Positions 1 to 8,818 of a stretch of DNA of 9,313 nt are shown piece by piece. The DNA is from an uncultured Demequina sp. (lineage in GTDB: Bacteria; Actinomycetota; Actinomycetes; Actinomycetales; Demequinaceae), in contig CALALQ010000346.1 of NCBI GenBank assembly GCA_937925595.1, forward strand, positions 1 to 9,313. The letters run 5' to 3'. The notes under the pieces were generated by a model. It did no database searches. It saw nothing but the letters and a program-made list of their open reading frames with translations, and was not told where the DNA came from. How positions within the stretch are numbered: the stretch's first letter is position 1; every line of letters begins with the position of its first letter. Made by a program: the position numbers and the translations under genes.

Positions 1-3
1 GGT

Positions 4-55
4 TGCGGTATCTGAGTGTCGCGAAACGGCCGTTTCGCGACACTCAGATACCGCA
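4..55. repeat. Perfect 52-bp palindrome, intergenic
   Basis: The 26 bases at 4-29 are the exact reverse complement of the 26 bases at 30-55, with no spacer; the centre reads CGAAACGGCCGTTTCG. As RNA it would fold into a stem of about 24 bp with a 4-base loop, equally well from either strand. It lies about 140 bases beyond the stop of the minus-strand gene ending at 197, and the gene to its left is outside the window. It could be a bidirectional terminator, a protein-binding site or a dispersed intergenic repeat. No T-run follows it on either strand within view. The palindrome is certain; its role is unknown. Confidence 0.9.
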
Positions 56-119
56 GGCGGGGGTGTGGGGGCGAGCTGCAAGCGTGCGCGTGATGTCCAC
101 CGTTGCAGGTTCCTCAGCA

Positions 120-140
120 CCCGCGCCCTTCAGGCGCGGG
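120..140 (-). terminator. Hairpin downstream of the small membrane-protein gene
   Basis: CCCGCGCC (120-127) pairs perfectly with GGCGCGGG (133-140) around a 5-base loop. It sits 57 bases beyond the stop codon of the gene at 197-658. There is no U-run after it, as is common for actinobacterial terminators, so termination is inferred from position and stem strength only. The bases between it and the gene show nothing else I can support. Confidence 0.4.
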
Positions 141-196
141 CGGTCAACCGCGTACACAGGGCGCTCAGGCCCACGGCCCTGCGGTCGTGACCGGCC

Positions 197-658
197 TCAG
201 TTTGAAGAGCCCCGCCATGCGGCCGTCGACGCGATCTGCTGCAGCCACTGGGCCTGCGCGATGATCTGGTCGCGATGCTGCGGCGATGCGGCCAGGATGT
301 GCTCGGTGTATGCGCGACCGTCGCGATCCTGGACGGTGATGGAGACGTAGCCCTCGGTGCTGTGCTCGCGCACCAGCAGGAACAGCAGGCCGATGAAGAA
401 GAACCACACAGTGATGATGGTGAGAACGATCGCCCAGGTGGGGATCTTGGACGTGGAGCGCGTCTGGTCCACGAAAGTCACGTGGCTCGACGACAGCGCT
501 ATGCGTCCAGCGGGGGTGTAGACGTGCGTGGCGGTGACCTGCAGTGCGCCAATCGCCAGCAGCACCTCCGGGGGCGTCGACCCCGGAGCCGAGTTCACAG
601 GCGGAGGGGCAAGCACCCCCTGGGGTGCTGGAACGATCTCATTGCCTGAATCCGTCAC
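197..658 (-). CDS. Small single-pass membrane protein of unknown function
   Basis: This 153-residue protein has a Pro-rich N-terminus (about residues 9-30), a region rich in beta-forming residues with the pattern VTATHVYTPAGRIALS (41-56), then a hydrophobic segment at about 73-96 beginning IPTWAIVLTIITVWFFF. The segment ends in LLFLLVRE and is followed by a short domain, GYVSITVQDRDGRAYTEHI, at about 103-121. From memory, this layout (KIPTWAIVL, LLFLL-K/R-E, then GY-V-V) recurs in actinobacterial hypothetical proteins; no function is known to me. There is no signal peptide, and topology cannot be fixed. The start is GTG with a weak GAGAG ribosome binding site. It lies downstream of the sugar-transporter operon but beyond a strong hairpin, so co-transcription would need read-through. 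The 84-base gap upstream shows no clear promoter. Confidence 0.75.
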   Translation of the reverse strand: MTDSGNEIVPAPQGVLAPPPVNSAPGSTPPEVLLAIGALQVTATHVYTPAGRIALSSSHVTFVDQTRSTSKIPTWAIVLTIITVWFFFIGLLFLLVREHSTEGYVSITVQDRDGRAYTEHILAASPQHRDQIIAQAQWLQQIASTAAWRGSSN

Positions 659-687
659 GGCGGAACTCTCGGCCCAGGCACAACGGA

Positions 688-722
688 CGAGGCCCCCTCC
701 CGCGACCGAAAAGGGGGCCTCG
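688..722 (-). terminator. Terminator hairpin after the sugar-transporter operon
   Basis: CGAGGCCCCCT (688-698) is the exact reverse complement of AGGGGGCCTCG (712-722), giving an 11-bp GC-rich stem with a 13-base loop. It begins 20 bases after the permease stop codon. No U-run follows on either strand. Its position between the transporter operon and the next minus-strand gene supports a terminator, or a partial one that lets some transcripts through. Confidence 0.65.
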
Positions 723-742
723 AACGCGTGCGGGGCGTCGGA

Positions 743-2086
743 CTAGATCCTGAGCGTTCCTGAACGGCGACGCGCAAGGGCATCGACCGTCGCCGCGATG
801 ATGAGGACACCGCCGCTGACGGCGAGCGTCGCGCCCGCAGGCAGGTTCAGCAGGCCGAGGCCGTTCGTGATGACGGCAATCACCAGTGCACCGATGACCG
901 CATGGATCAGTCGACCACGTCCGCCGAAGAGGCTCACGCCACCCACGACAGCCGCCGCAACACCCGACAACACGATGTCCACACCGGTGCTGCCGGAGGC
1001 AGAACCCACGCGAGACACCGAGAAGATGCCGGCGATCACAGCGAGCACGGAGCACGTGCAGAAGGCCGTCCACTTGATGAGCGTCACGTTGATGCCCGAG
1101 CGGCGAGCTGCCTCGGGGTTGCCGCCGATCGCGTACAGGTAACGCCCGTAGCGGGTGCGGTCCAGGATGAAGGTGCCGATGAGGAGCAGCGCGATCACGA
1201 TCGGCACCACGACCGGCACGCCCTGCAGCTCCTTGAACTTAGTGCCGCGGTTCAGATTGAGGAAGTACACGATGACGGCGCCGGCCACCGCGATGAGCGA
1301 CAGCTTGACCCACATGATCGAGATCGGCGGGTTGGGAGCGCCAGAGCGAGCCCTGCGGTAGCGGTCCCACAGGGCGACGCCGGCGAGCAGAGCAAGCACC
1401 ACGATGAGCAGCGCCCATCCGCCCCACACCGGCAGGTTCTGGTTCTGGATCGCCTTGATGGGCTCCGGAATCAGGCGCCACGTTCCACCGGCACCGATGA
1501 TGATGATGATGACTCCCTGGAGACCCAGGAATAGACCTAGTGTCACCACGAACGATGGCACGCCTATCTTGGCGACAAAGAAGCCGATGAACGCACCGAT
1601 AGCGAGACCGATGCCGAGCGCGAGGGCGAGGGCGAGAGGCCATGACATGCCGCCAGGCTGGGTGAGACGCACGAACACGGACATCGCGACGCCGAAGGTC
1701 ACACCGGCCGAGAGGTCGATCTCGCCGAGCAGCAGCACGAACACGAGCGCCATGCCGATCGTGATGAACTCCGCCGACTGGTTGAACAGGTTCGCGATGT
1801 TGCGCTCCGTGAGGAACAGCGGGTGCGCGAACGAGAAGATCACCATGAGCACCACGAGGCCTGCAACGGCGGGCAGTGCGCCCATCTCGCCGCCGCGGAC
1901 GCGCTGGAAGTAGGCGCGGATGCTGCCGCCGATCGACTCCGACATTCCCTTGCCCAGCAGGTTGGGGGTGTCGGGGTCGGGGACCACGCCTACGGGCGCG
2001 TCGACGATCGCCGCCTGCTGCGCCTCGGTGAGGGGTGCCGACTCCTTAGTGGACTTCGCCTTGGGGGTTTCCTTCTTGGCGCTCAC
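743..2086 (-). CDS. Sugar ABC transporter permease, XylH-like
   Basis: This 447-residue integral membrane protein forms the channel of a monosaccharide importer. It has about ten hydrophobic segments between residue 70 and the C-terminus. It carries landmarks of the ribose/xylose permease family (BPD_transp_2): GEIDLSAG at 121-128, the cytoplasmic loop TRYGRYLYAIGGNPEAARRS at 311-330 that should contact the ATPase, and GGVSLFGGRG at 382-391. E. coli XylH is about 390 residues. The excess is a roughly 65-residue cytoplasmic N-terminus rich in Lys, Pro and Ala, and a long hydrophilic loop near 240-258. The start is GTG, overlapping the upstream ATPase stop by 4 bp (GTGA), so translation is probably coupled. 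It is the last gene of the operon and is followed by a hairpin. Family assignment is firm; the sugar is inferred from the binding protein. Confidence 0.93.
   Translation of the reverse strand: MSAKKETPKAKSTKESAPLTEAQQAAIVDAPVGVVPDPDTPNLLGKGMSESIGGSIRAYFQRVRGGEMGALPAVAGLVVLMVIFSFAHPLFLTERNIANLFNQSAEFITIGMALVFVLLLGEIDLSAGVTFGVAMSVFVRLTQPGGMSWPLALALALGIGLAIGAFIGFFVAKIGVPSFVVTLGLFLGLQGVIIIIIGAGGTWRLIPEPIKAIQNQNLPVWGGWALLIVVLALLAGVALWDRYRRARSGAPNPPISIMWVKLSLIAVAGAVIVYFLNLNRGTKFKELQGVPVVVPIVIALLLIGTFILDRTRYGRYLYAIGGNPEAARRSGINVTLIKWTAFCTCSVLAVIAGIFSVSRVGSASGSTGVDIVLSGVAAAVVGGVSLFGGRGRLIHAVIGALVIAVITNGLGLLNLPAGATLAVSGGVLIIAATVDALARRRSGTLRI
1496..1510 (-). repeat. Five-copy GAT/ATC trinucleotide repeat inside the permease gene
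   Basis: Five consecutive GAT units on the plus strand read as five ATC codons on the coding strand, giving Ile193-Ile197 in a transmembrane segment. Slippage would add or remove Ile residues without shifting the frame. Confidence 0.75.
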
Positions 2087-2832
2087 GCCACCGCCTCCAT
2101 TCGCTTGGTGCCGGTGATGTAGCCCACCACGTCGTCCGGGTTCGTGTCCTTGGCCGCAACGCGAGCGGTCATCGAGCCCAGGTAGAGCACCGAGATGTCG
2201 TCAGCAACCTGGAACACGTCCTGCAGGTTGTGGGAAATGATGATGACCGCAACGCCGCTGTCGGCAAGGCGGCGCACCAGGTTGAGCACCTGCTCAGTCT
2301 GCGCAACACCCAGAGCAGCGGTCGGCTCGTCGAGAATGACCACGCGCGCCTGCTTCACAACGGAGCGGGCGATCGCCACGGTCTGGCGCTGGCCACCGGA
2401 CAGGCTTGAGACCTTTTGGCGAAGCGACTTCACAGTTTTGACGGACAGAGACATGAGCGCGCGAGCCGCCTCTACCTCCATCTGACCCTCGTCGAAGGTC
2501 GATGCCTTGGTCTCTTCGCGGCCAAGGAACATGTTCTGCACGATGTCCAAGTTGTCGCACAGCGCGAGGTCCTGGTACACGACCTCAATGCCGTGCCGCG
2601 CCGCCTCGCGCGGGTGGTGAAGATCTACGGGCTGTCCGTCGAACAGCACTTCGCCGCCGTCATACGGCTGGACCCCTGCGAGCCCTTTGATAAGCGTTGA
2701 CTTGCCGGCGCCGTTGTCGCCAACGAGGGCGGTGACGCGGCCAGCGTGGGCTTGGAAGTCCACGCCGCGCAGCACGCTGACGGGGCCGAAGCTCTTCGTC
2801 ACCTGCCGCAATTCGATGATGGGGGTGGCCAT
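2083..2832 (-). CDS. Sugar ABC transporter ATP-binding protein, single domain
   Basis: This 249-residue ATPase powers the neighbouring XylH-like permease from the cytoplasmic face. All ABC motifs are present: Walker A GDNGAGKST (38-46), Q-loop Gln87 in VVYQD, signature LSGGQ (144-148), Walker B VVILDEP (164-170) and switch His201. The E. coli homologues XylG and RbsA are fused double ATPases of about 500 residues. This one has a single domain and should act as a homodimer, as in FrcA-type systems. The start at 2832 is chosen because AAAGGAGA lies 7 bases before the ATG and the family N-terminus begins there; in-frame extension to 2898 would run into the intergenic hairpin. Its stop overlaps the permease start by 4 bp. 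Sugar specificity cannot be read from an ATPase. Confidence 0.93.
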   Translation of the reverse strand: MATPIIELRQVTKSFGPVSVLRGVDFQAHAGRVTALVGDNGAGKSTLIKGLAGVQPYDGGEVLFDGQPVDLHHPREAARHGIEVVYQDLALCDNLDIVQNMFLGREETKASTFDEGQMEVEAARALMSLSVKTVKSLRQKVSSLSGGQRQTVAIARSVVKQARVVILDEPTAALGVAQTEQVLNLVRRLADSGVAVIIISHNLQDVFQVADDISVLYLGSMTARVAAKDTNPDDVVGYITGTKRMEAVA

Positions 2833-2870
2833 CGGGTGTCTCCTTTGACGCGATGAGTTCTTACATGGTC

Positions 2871-2922
2871 CATCACACGGGAGGGTCCCGCACCACATCG
2901 TGATGCGGAACCCTCCGTGATG
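2871..2922 (-). promoter_or_regulatory. Long intergenic hairpin between binding-protein and ATPase genes
   Basis: The two arms run inward from CATCAC/GTGATG at the outer ends (2871-2876 and 2917-2922) through GGAGGGT-like and CCGCA/TGCGG blocks to about 2894 and 2898. A 3-base bulge and a few wobble or mismatched pairs interrupt them. The hairpin begins 10 bases after the binding-protein stop. In many importer operons such a structure protects the 3' end of the binding-protein message or partly terminates transcription, so that far more binding protein than ATPase and permease is made. That role is inferred here. Confidence 0.7.
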
Positions 2923-2931
2923 TGTGTGACC

Positions 2932-4032
2932 TTACGAAGCGGGCTTGAGGCCAACCTCGTCACAGGCGGCCTTCACGTCGCCTGCGCAGATCTCGTCGTA
3001 GGAGGCGTTGCCGTCATCGATGACCTGCTGAACGTCGCCGCGGCGGACGTCGATCGGGGTGGTCGCGATGAACGGGGTGCCATCGTCGAGCTTCTTGTCG
3101 ACGCTGGGCGACTCGCCCTTCAGGAGGGCAATCGCGAGCTCGGCGGCGGCAGCAGCCTCAACCTGGTAGGGCTTGTAGACCGTACCGGTCTGGAAGCCGA
3201 GCAGGATGTTCTGCAGACCAGCAACCGAAGCGTCCTGACCGGAAACCGGAACCTTGCCAGCAAGGCCGTTCTTGTCGAGGATCGTGATGACACCACCAGC
3301 GTTGGTGTCGTTCGCGGCCCACACGCCGTCAACCTTGCCGCCAGCAGCCGTCAGAGCCTGCTCGAACACGGTCGCGGAGTGCTCGCCGTCCCACTTGCCG
3401 TCGGGCTCGGCGGCGGGCTTGATGCCAGCGGCCTCCATGACGGAGACAGCGCCGTCGTGGAACATCTTGGCGTTGCCGTCAGCCGGGTCACCACCGATGT
3501 AGAACACGGTGGCGTCGGCGGGGTTCACGCCGTTCTCGTTCAGGCCGTCAACGACCATCTGGCCCTGCATTGCGCCGACCTCGAAGTTGTCGAAGGACAC
3601 GTAGTAGTCAGCGCCGGCGATCGGACGGTCGTAAGCGATGACAGGGATGCCCTGCGCCTTGGCCTTCTCAGTCACGGCAACAGCCGCACCCTGGTGGTCA
3701 ACGAGCAGCATGACGTCGCAGCCACCCGTGAGCATCTGGTCAGCGATCGTGGCGTACTTCGCCGTGTCGCCCTGGGCGTTGTCAATGGCAACGTCGAAGC
3801 CTGCACCGGAGATGGCCTCCTGGAGGGCGGGACGGTCACCGTTCTCCCAGCGAGGCGAGGACGCCGCGTCGGGGAGGATGATGCACGCGCGGCCAGCTTC
3901 GCCGCCGCCGGGGGTGTCGCCGCCGCCGGTCGCGCCGCCGGTGGGCTCGGCCGGGTCAGACGAACAGCCAGCAAGAACCAGAGCCGACGCCGACGCAATC
4001 GCGGCGAAGGACAGAATGGTGGTTTTCTTCAC
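2932..4032 (-). CDS. Sugar-binding lipoprotein, XylF-like
   Basis: This 366-residue extracytoplasmic protein captures sugar for the downstream importer. A signal peptide (MKKTT, then a hydrophobic stretch) ends in the lipobox LAGC with Cys23 as the lipidated residue. A Gly/Pro/Thr-rich linker follows (about 24-47). The rest is a type I periplasmic-binding fold: RWENGDRPAL (61-70), AYDRPI (133-138), YYVSFDN (143-149), WAANDTNAGG (238-247) and SGQDAS (264-269). The AYDRPI and SFDN motifs resemble D-xylose-binding XylF more than the ribose protein RbsB, so xylose or a related aldose is the likely ligand. The start is GTG with GGAAGGGAA just upstream. It is first in the operon. No catabolic genes such as xylA or xylB, and no sugar-responsive regulator, lie in the window. 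Confidence 0.92.
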   Translation of the reverse strand: MKKTTILSFAAIASASALVLAGCSSDPAEPTGGATGGGDTPGGGEAGRACIILPDAASSPRWENGDRPALQEAISGAGFDVAIDNAQGDTAKYATIADQMLTGGCDVMLLVDHQGAAVAVTEKAKAQGIPVIAYDRPIAGADYYVSFDNFEVGAMQGQMVVDGLNENGVNPADATVFYIGGDPADGNAKMFHDGAVSVMEAAGIKPAAEPDGKWDGEHSATVFEQALTAAGGKVDGVWAANDTNAGGVITILDKNGLAGKVPVSGQDASVAGLQNILLGFQTGTVYKPYQVEAAAAAELAIALLKGESPSVDKKLDDGTPFIATTPIDVRRGDVQQVIDDGNASYDEICAGDVKAACDEVGLKPAS

Positions 4033-4120
4033 TACATTTCCCTTCCGTTGGGAGGGGTACTAGGGGACCCCGCGCCCGGTCTACTCTGACCGGCGCGCGT
4101 TTCACAATAGGCATTCGAAA

Positions 4121-4133
4121 GGTTTCGGTAACC
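4121..4133. promoter_or_regulatory. Candidate operator near the transporter promoter
   Basis: GGTTTCGGTAACC is a 13-bp imperfect palindrome with GGTT/AACC ends and one mismatched pair in the arms. It lies just upstream of the candidate -10, where a -35 box would be, so a bound protein would block RNA polymerase. Size and form suit a LacI- or ROK-type sugar regulator, but no regulator gene is in view. Confidence 0.35.
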
Positions 4134-4170
4134 ACTGATAATCCCGGCAAATTCGCGTATTCGGTCACGA

Positions 4171-4183
4171 TTGCGTAACGCAA
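4171..4183. promoter_or_regulatory. Perfect 13-bp palindrome upstream of the transporter operon
   Basis: TTGCGTAACGCAA has two exact 6-bp arms around a single central base. It lies about 140 bp upstream of the binding-protein start and 50 bp (centre to centre) from the other palindrome in this gap. It is a plausible binding site for a dimeric regulator. Which protein binds, and whether it represses or activates, cannot be told from the sequence. Confidence 0.4.
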
Positions 4184-4306
4184 AGGTCGAGCGCCGATAA
4201 CGTTCACATCGCCGCGCCAATGCGGCGTTGCAGGCCGATATGGGGATTCGCAAGAAACGCTCGCATCAGCGCACAATGAGGGAAAGATCGTGCCCTAACC
4301 GCCGGT

Positions 4307-4338
4307 AGGCAGCCTGATTCTGCCGCCCGACGCTGCCT
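4307..4338 (-). terminator. Candidate terminator of the lysC-asd operon
   Basis: AGGCAGC (4307-4313) and GCTGCCT (4332-4338) pair perfectly across an 18-base loop. An alternative shorter fold uses GGCAG (4308-4312) and CTGCC (4320-4324). The hairpin begins 3 bases after the asd stop codon. No U-run follows, so the call rests on position and pairing. Confidence 0.4.
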
Positions 4339-4341
4339 CAG

Positions 4342-6662
<2,321 letters not shown>

Positions 6663-6720
6663 GGGTGTTTCTCCGCCATCGGGGAAAGAGGGGTTCGCGC
6701 GCGCGAGCGCACGAAGAGAC

Positions 6721-6726
6721 ATTCTA
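6721..6726 (-). promoter_or_regulatory. Candidate -10 box of the lysC-asd promoter
   Basis: The minus strand reads TAGAAT, close to the TATAAT consensus. It would give a leader of about 50 bases before the lysC ATG. No convincing -35 is seen 16-18 bases upstream. The leader contains the 12-bp palindrome TCGCGCGCGCGA (6695-6706) of unknown meaning. Confidence 0.45.
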
Positions 6727-6756
6727 GGGGGAACCACGGCACACGCCTAGCGGCGC

Positions 6757-6762
6757 TATCGT
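6757..6762 (+). promoter_or_regulatory. Candidate -10 box, leaderless start of the carboxylesterase
   Basis: TATCGT fits the actinobacterial TANNNT form and lies 6 bases before the ATG at 6769, so transcription would begin at or next to the start codon. No Shine-Dalgarno sequence precedes that ATG, which agrees with leaderless translation. Confidence 0.5.
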
Positions 6763-6768
6763 CGAGCC

Positions 6769-8271
6769 ATGGTCAGGGACTCGCCAAGACTGGCAACAGC
6801 GTCGGGAATTGTCGAGGGGGTGTGGCGTTCGTGGCGCGGGCCCGACGCTGCAGAGACTAAATTTGCGACCTTCCGTGGGATTCCCTATGCGAAGGCGCCC
6901 GTGGGGCCTTTGCGCTTTGCCGCACCGGTTCCCCCGGAGCCTTGGGACGGCGTGAGGCCCGCTGTCGATTTTGGTCCGACGCCGCAGCGGCGCTCGCCCT
7001 ACGACCCGCCACGCATTCCCGAGCCGTCGATTCCTGGCGAGGAGACGCTCACCGTGAACGTGACGACTCCCGACCCGTCGCCTGACGCCAAGCTGCCCGT
7101 GCTGGTGTGGATTCACGGCGGCGGATTCCTCGGCGGATCGCCCGCAAGCCCGTGGTACGTGGGCGAGGCTTTTGCGCGCGACGGCGTTGTGACCGTGAGC
7201 TTCGGCTATCGCCTTGGCTTCGAGGGCTTCGCGTGGATCGAAGGCGCCGACAATAACCGCGGAGTGCTCGATTGGCTGCTCGCGCTGCAGTGGGTCCAGG
7301 ACAACATCGCTGCCTTTGGCGGCGACCCTGCGCGGGTGACGATCGGTGGTCAGAGCGCCGGGGCGGCCGCCGTGATGCAGCTGCTCGCCATGCCCGCGGC
7401 TCAGCACCTGTTCCGGGCCGGACTCGCGATCTCGCCGGGAGACCCATCGCTGCCGCTTGCTCGCGCCAAGCGCGGGGCGAACCGAGTGGCGGCGGCCACG
7501 GGCGCGACGGCGCACATCGAGAGCGTGACCTACATCGATGAGATGAAGCTGTTCGAGGCTCACGGCGCTTGGCGACCGCGCGCCGACGACCCGCTGTCAC
7601 GATTGGCGATTCGCAACTACCGGCCAATGCTGCCGTCACCTGTCGTGGATGGGGACCTCATCCCGTACTCGGTTCAGGAGGCCATCGAAAAGGGCATCGG
7701 CGGCGACAAGACGCTGCTCATTGGCGCGACCGCCCATGAGTTCAACGAGTCGATGATGCCGTTCTCTGCGCTGCTCGAAGACCGCGACGCTCCGCGAGTC
7801 TTGTCCCGCGCGGGCCTGTCCAAGTCTCTCGCCGAGCGGTATCGCGAGGCCGCCGGCGACCGCGGCGTGGCCTGGGCGCTGGGGCAGCTCATCACCGATG
7901 GCTGCTTCCGCGGGCACGTCGCGCGCTGGAGCGAGCTGCGGGCCTCGGCGCAGGCGCCCACGTGGGTCTACGACTTCCGCTGGGAGTCGCGATCGCCGTC
8001 CGTGCGCGGTTCGGCCCACTGCGTGGACGTGCCCTTTGGCTTCGACATCTTGTCGGCAGAGGGCGTGCCGGAGGCTGTTGGCGACAGCCCGCCACAGAAG
8101 CTTGCGAACCTGGTGCACGCGGACTGGCTCGCGCTGGTCGACGGCAGCGGAGTGGACGCGCCGCAGCACAAGGACTACTTCGCGACGATCATCTACGGCG
8201 ACGACGTCTCTCGCACCGTGCTCCCCGGCTACGAGCTCGAGCGAGCGTTTGCCACCCACCTCGAGAGGTGA
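6769..8271 (+). CDS. Type-B carboxylesterase (alpha/beta hydrolase)
   Basis: This 500-residue protein belongs to the carboxylesterase/cholinesterase family, which hydrolyses carboxylic esters. Family landmarks run in order: FRGIPYAKAPVGPLRF (35-50), the oxyanion-hole motif IHGGGF (115-120), WVQDNIAAFGGDP (175-187) and the nucleophile elbow GGQSAGA (193-199) with Ser196. The likely acid is Glu324 (GATAHE) and the likely base His417 (SAHCVDVPF). There is no signal peptide or membrane segment, so it should be cytoplasmic. The usual family motif EDCLxLNV appears as EETLTVNV, lacking the cysteine, and GESAG appears as GQSAG, a known variant. The natural substrate is unknown; para-nitrobenzyl-esterase-type names would be guesses. 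The gene appears leaderless. Its last 43 bp overlap the convergent TetR-family gene. Confidence 0.92.
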   Translation: MVRDSPRLATASGIVEGVWRSWRGPDAAETKFATFRGIPYAKAPVGPLRFAAPVPPEPWDGVRPAVDFGPTPQRRSPYDPPRIPEPSIPGEETLTVNVTTPDPSPDAKLPVLVWIHGGGFLGGSPASPWYVGEAFARDGVVTVSFGYRLGFEGFAWIEGADNNRGVLDWLLALQWVQDNIAAFGGDPARVTIGGQSAGAAAVMQLLAMPAAQHLFRAGLAISPGDPSLPLARAKRGANRVAAATGATAHIESVTYIDEMKLFEAHGAWRPRADDPLSRLAIRNYRPMLPSPVVDGDLIPYSVQEAIEKGIGGDKTLLIGATAHEFNESMMPFSALLEDRDAPRVLSRAGLSKSLAERYREAAGDRGVAWALGQLITDGCFRGHVARWSELRASAQAPTWVYDFRWESRSPSVRGSAHCVDVPFGFDILSAEGVPEAVGDSPPQKLANLVHADWLALVDGSGVDAPQHKDYFATIIYGDDVSRTVLPGYELERAFATHLER

Positions 8272-8804
8272 GCCGCCTCGCGAGTGATGGGCAGCGGATC
8301 TCCCAGGGCGTGAGCGAGTTCTCCTGCGCCTTCGATTCCTGACACGAGGTGCAGGGCGCGCGCCTGGGCGGCATCCGCGCTGAAGCCCATTTCCTCGAAC
8401 TGGCGAGCGGCCCAGGCGATCGTCTCTCTCACTGCCGTGGCGGCCGTCTCCGCCGCCTCGGAAGCGACTCCTCGCAGGCGCCCAGCAAGCGTGGGAAGGG
8501 AGCCCGTCCGCGCCGTCTCACGCGCAGTGTCCGACGCTGCCTCCAGGTAGGCGACAAGGCGTTCAACTGCGCTCTCGGCGGCGTCCCATGTCTCGATCGA
8601 GTCACGCCGCTGAGCCGCGACGTGCGCCGCGGCGGCCTGAGCGATCTCCGCCTTCGTCCTGAGTGCGTAGTAGACGCTTCCTTGAGGAACCCCTGCTAAA
8701 TCGGCGATTGCGGCGATTGTGGCGCCGTCGAGCCCGCGCTCGAGGACGAGTTGTGCCGCTGCTGCTGCGAGCCTCTCGCGCTTGTGTGCTGTCGATTGAG
8801 CCAC
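8229..8804 (-). CDS. TetR-family transcriptional regulator
   Basis: This small DNA-binding repressor has 191 residues with the GTG start at 8804, chosen because GTGGAG lies 6 bases upstream. In-frame starts at 8816 (GTG) and 8810 (ATG) would give 195 or 193 residues but have no spaced ribosome binding site. The N-terminal helix-turn-helix reads ATIAAIADLAGVPQGSVYYAL, typical of TetR proteins, preceded by a helix rich in Ala and Arg. The C-terminal ligand and dimer domain is helical and Ala-rich, and its ligand cannot be predicted. It is divergent from the ABC ATPase gene, with a palindrome over its own promoter, so self-repression and control of that transporter are likely. Its 3' end overlaps the convergent carboxylesterase by 43 bp. 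Confidence 0.9.
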   Translation of the reverse strand: MAQSTAHKRERLAAAAAQLVLERGLDGATIAAIADLAGVPQGSVYYALRTKAEIAQAAAAHVAAQRRDSIETWDAAESAVERLVAYLEAASDTARETARTGSLPTLAGRLRGVASEAAETAATAVRETIAWAARQFEEMGFSADAAQARALHLVSGIEGAGELAHALGDPLPITREAAHLSRWVANARSSS

Positions 8805-8818
8805 GAGCATCTCCACTG

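Larger units (their letters stand above)
4033..4341 (-). promoter_or_regulatory. 309-bp upstream region of the sugar-transporter operon
   Basis: No gene is supported in this gap. On the minus strand it holds a weak -10 candidate TATTGT (4109 to 4104), two 13-bp palindromes annotated separately, a small hairpin (CGCCGC 4210-4215 with GCGGCG 4222-4227) and, at the asd end, a terminator-like hairpin. No good -35 box pairs with the -10, so the promoter position is a guess. The region is visibly more AT-rich than the genes around it, as expected for a regulated promoter. The stretch from 4228 to 4306 shows nothing I can name. Confidence 0.5.

Noticed and set aside
4..55. CRISPR repeat or insertion-sequence end
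   Set aside because: There is one copy only, with no spacers, no transposase and no second inverted end within the window.
3..350. 115-codon open frame on the plus strand starting in the palindrome
   Set aside because: Its start lies in the 52-bp palindrome and its end is antisense to the small membrane-protein gene; no motif or ribosome binding site supports it.
2833..2898. Upstream in-frame extension of the sugar ATPase
   Set aside because: It reads through the intergenic hairpin and has no ribosome binding site, while the ATG at 2832 has AAAGGAGA in the right place.
2917..4089. 390-codon open frame on the plus strand
   Set aside because: It is fully antisense to the binding-protein gene, which has a signal peptide, lipobox and family motifs. 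Long antisense frames are expected in high-GC DNA.
6663..6720. Lysine riboswitch in the lysC leader
   Set aside because: The predicted leader of about 50 bases is far too short for the lysine riboswitch, and no matching fold is visible.
6724..7563. 279-codon open frame on the minus strand
   Set aside because: It is antisense to the carboxylesterase, Arg/His-rich and without motifs, a typical GC-skew shadow frame.
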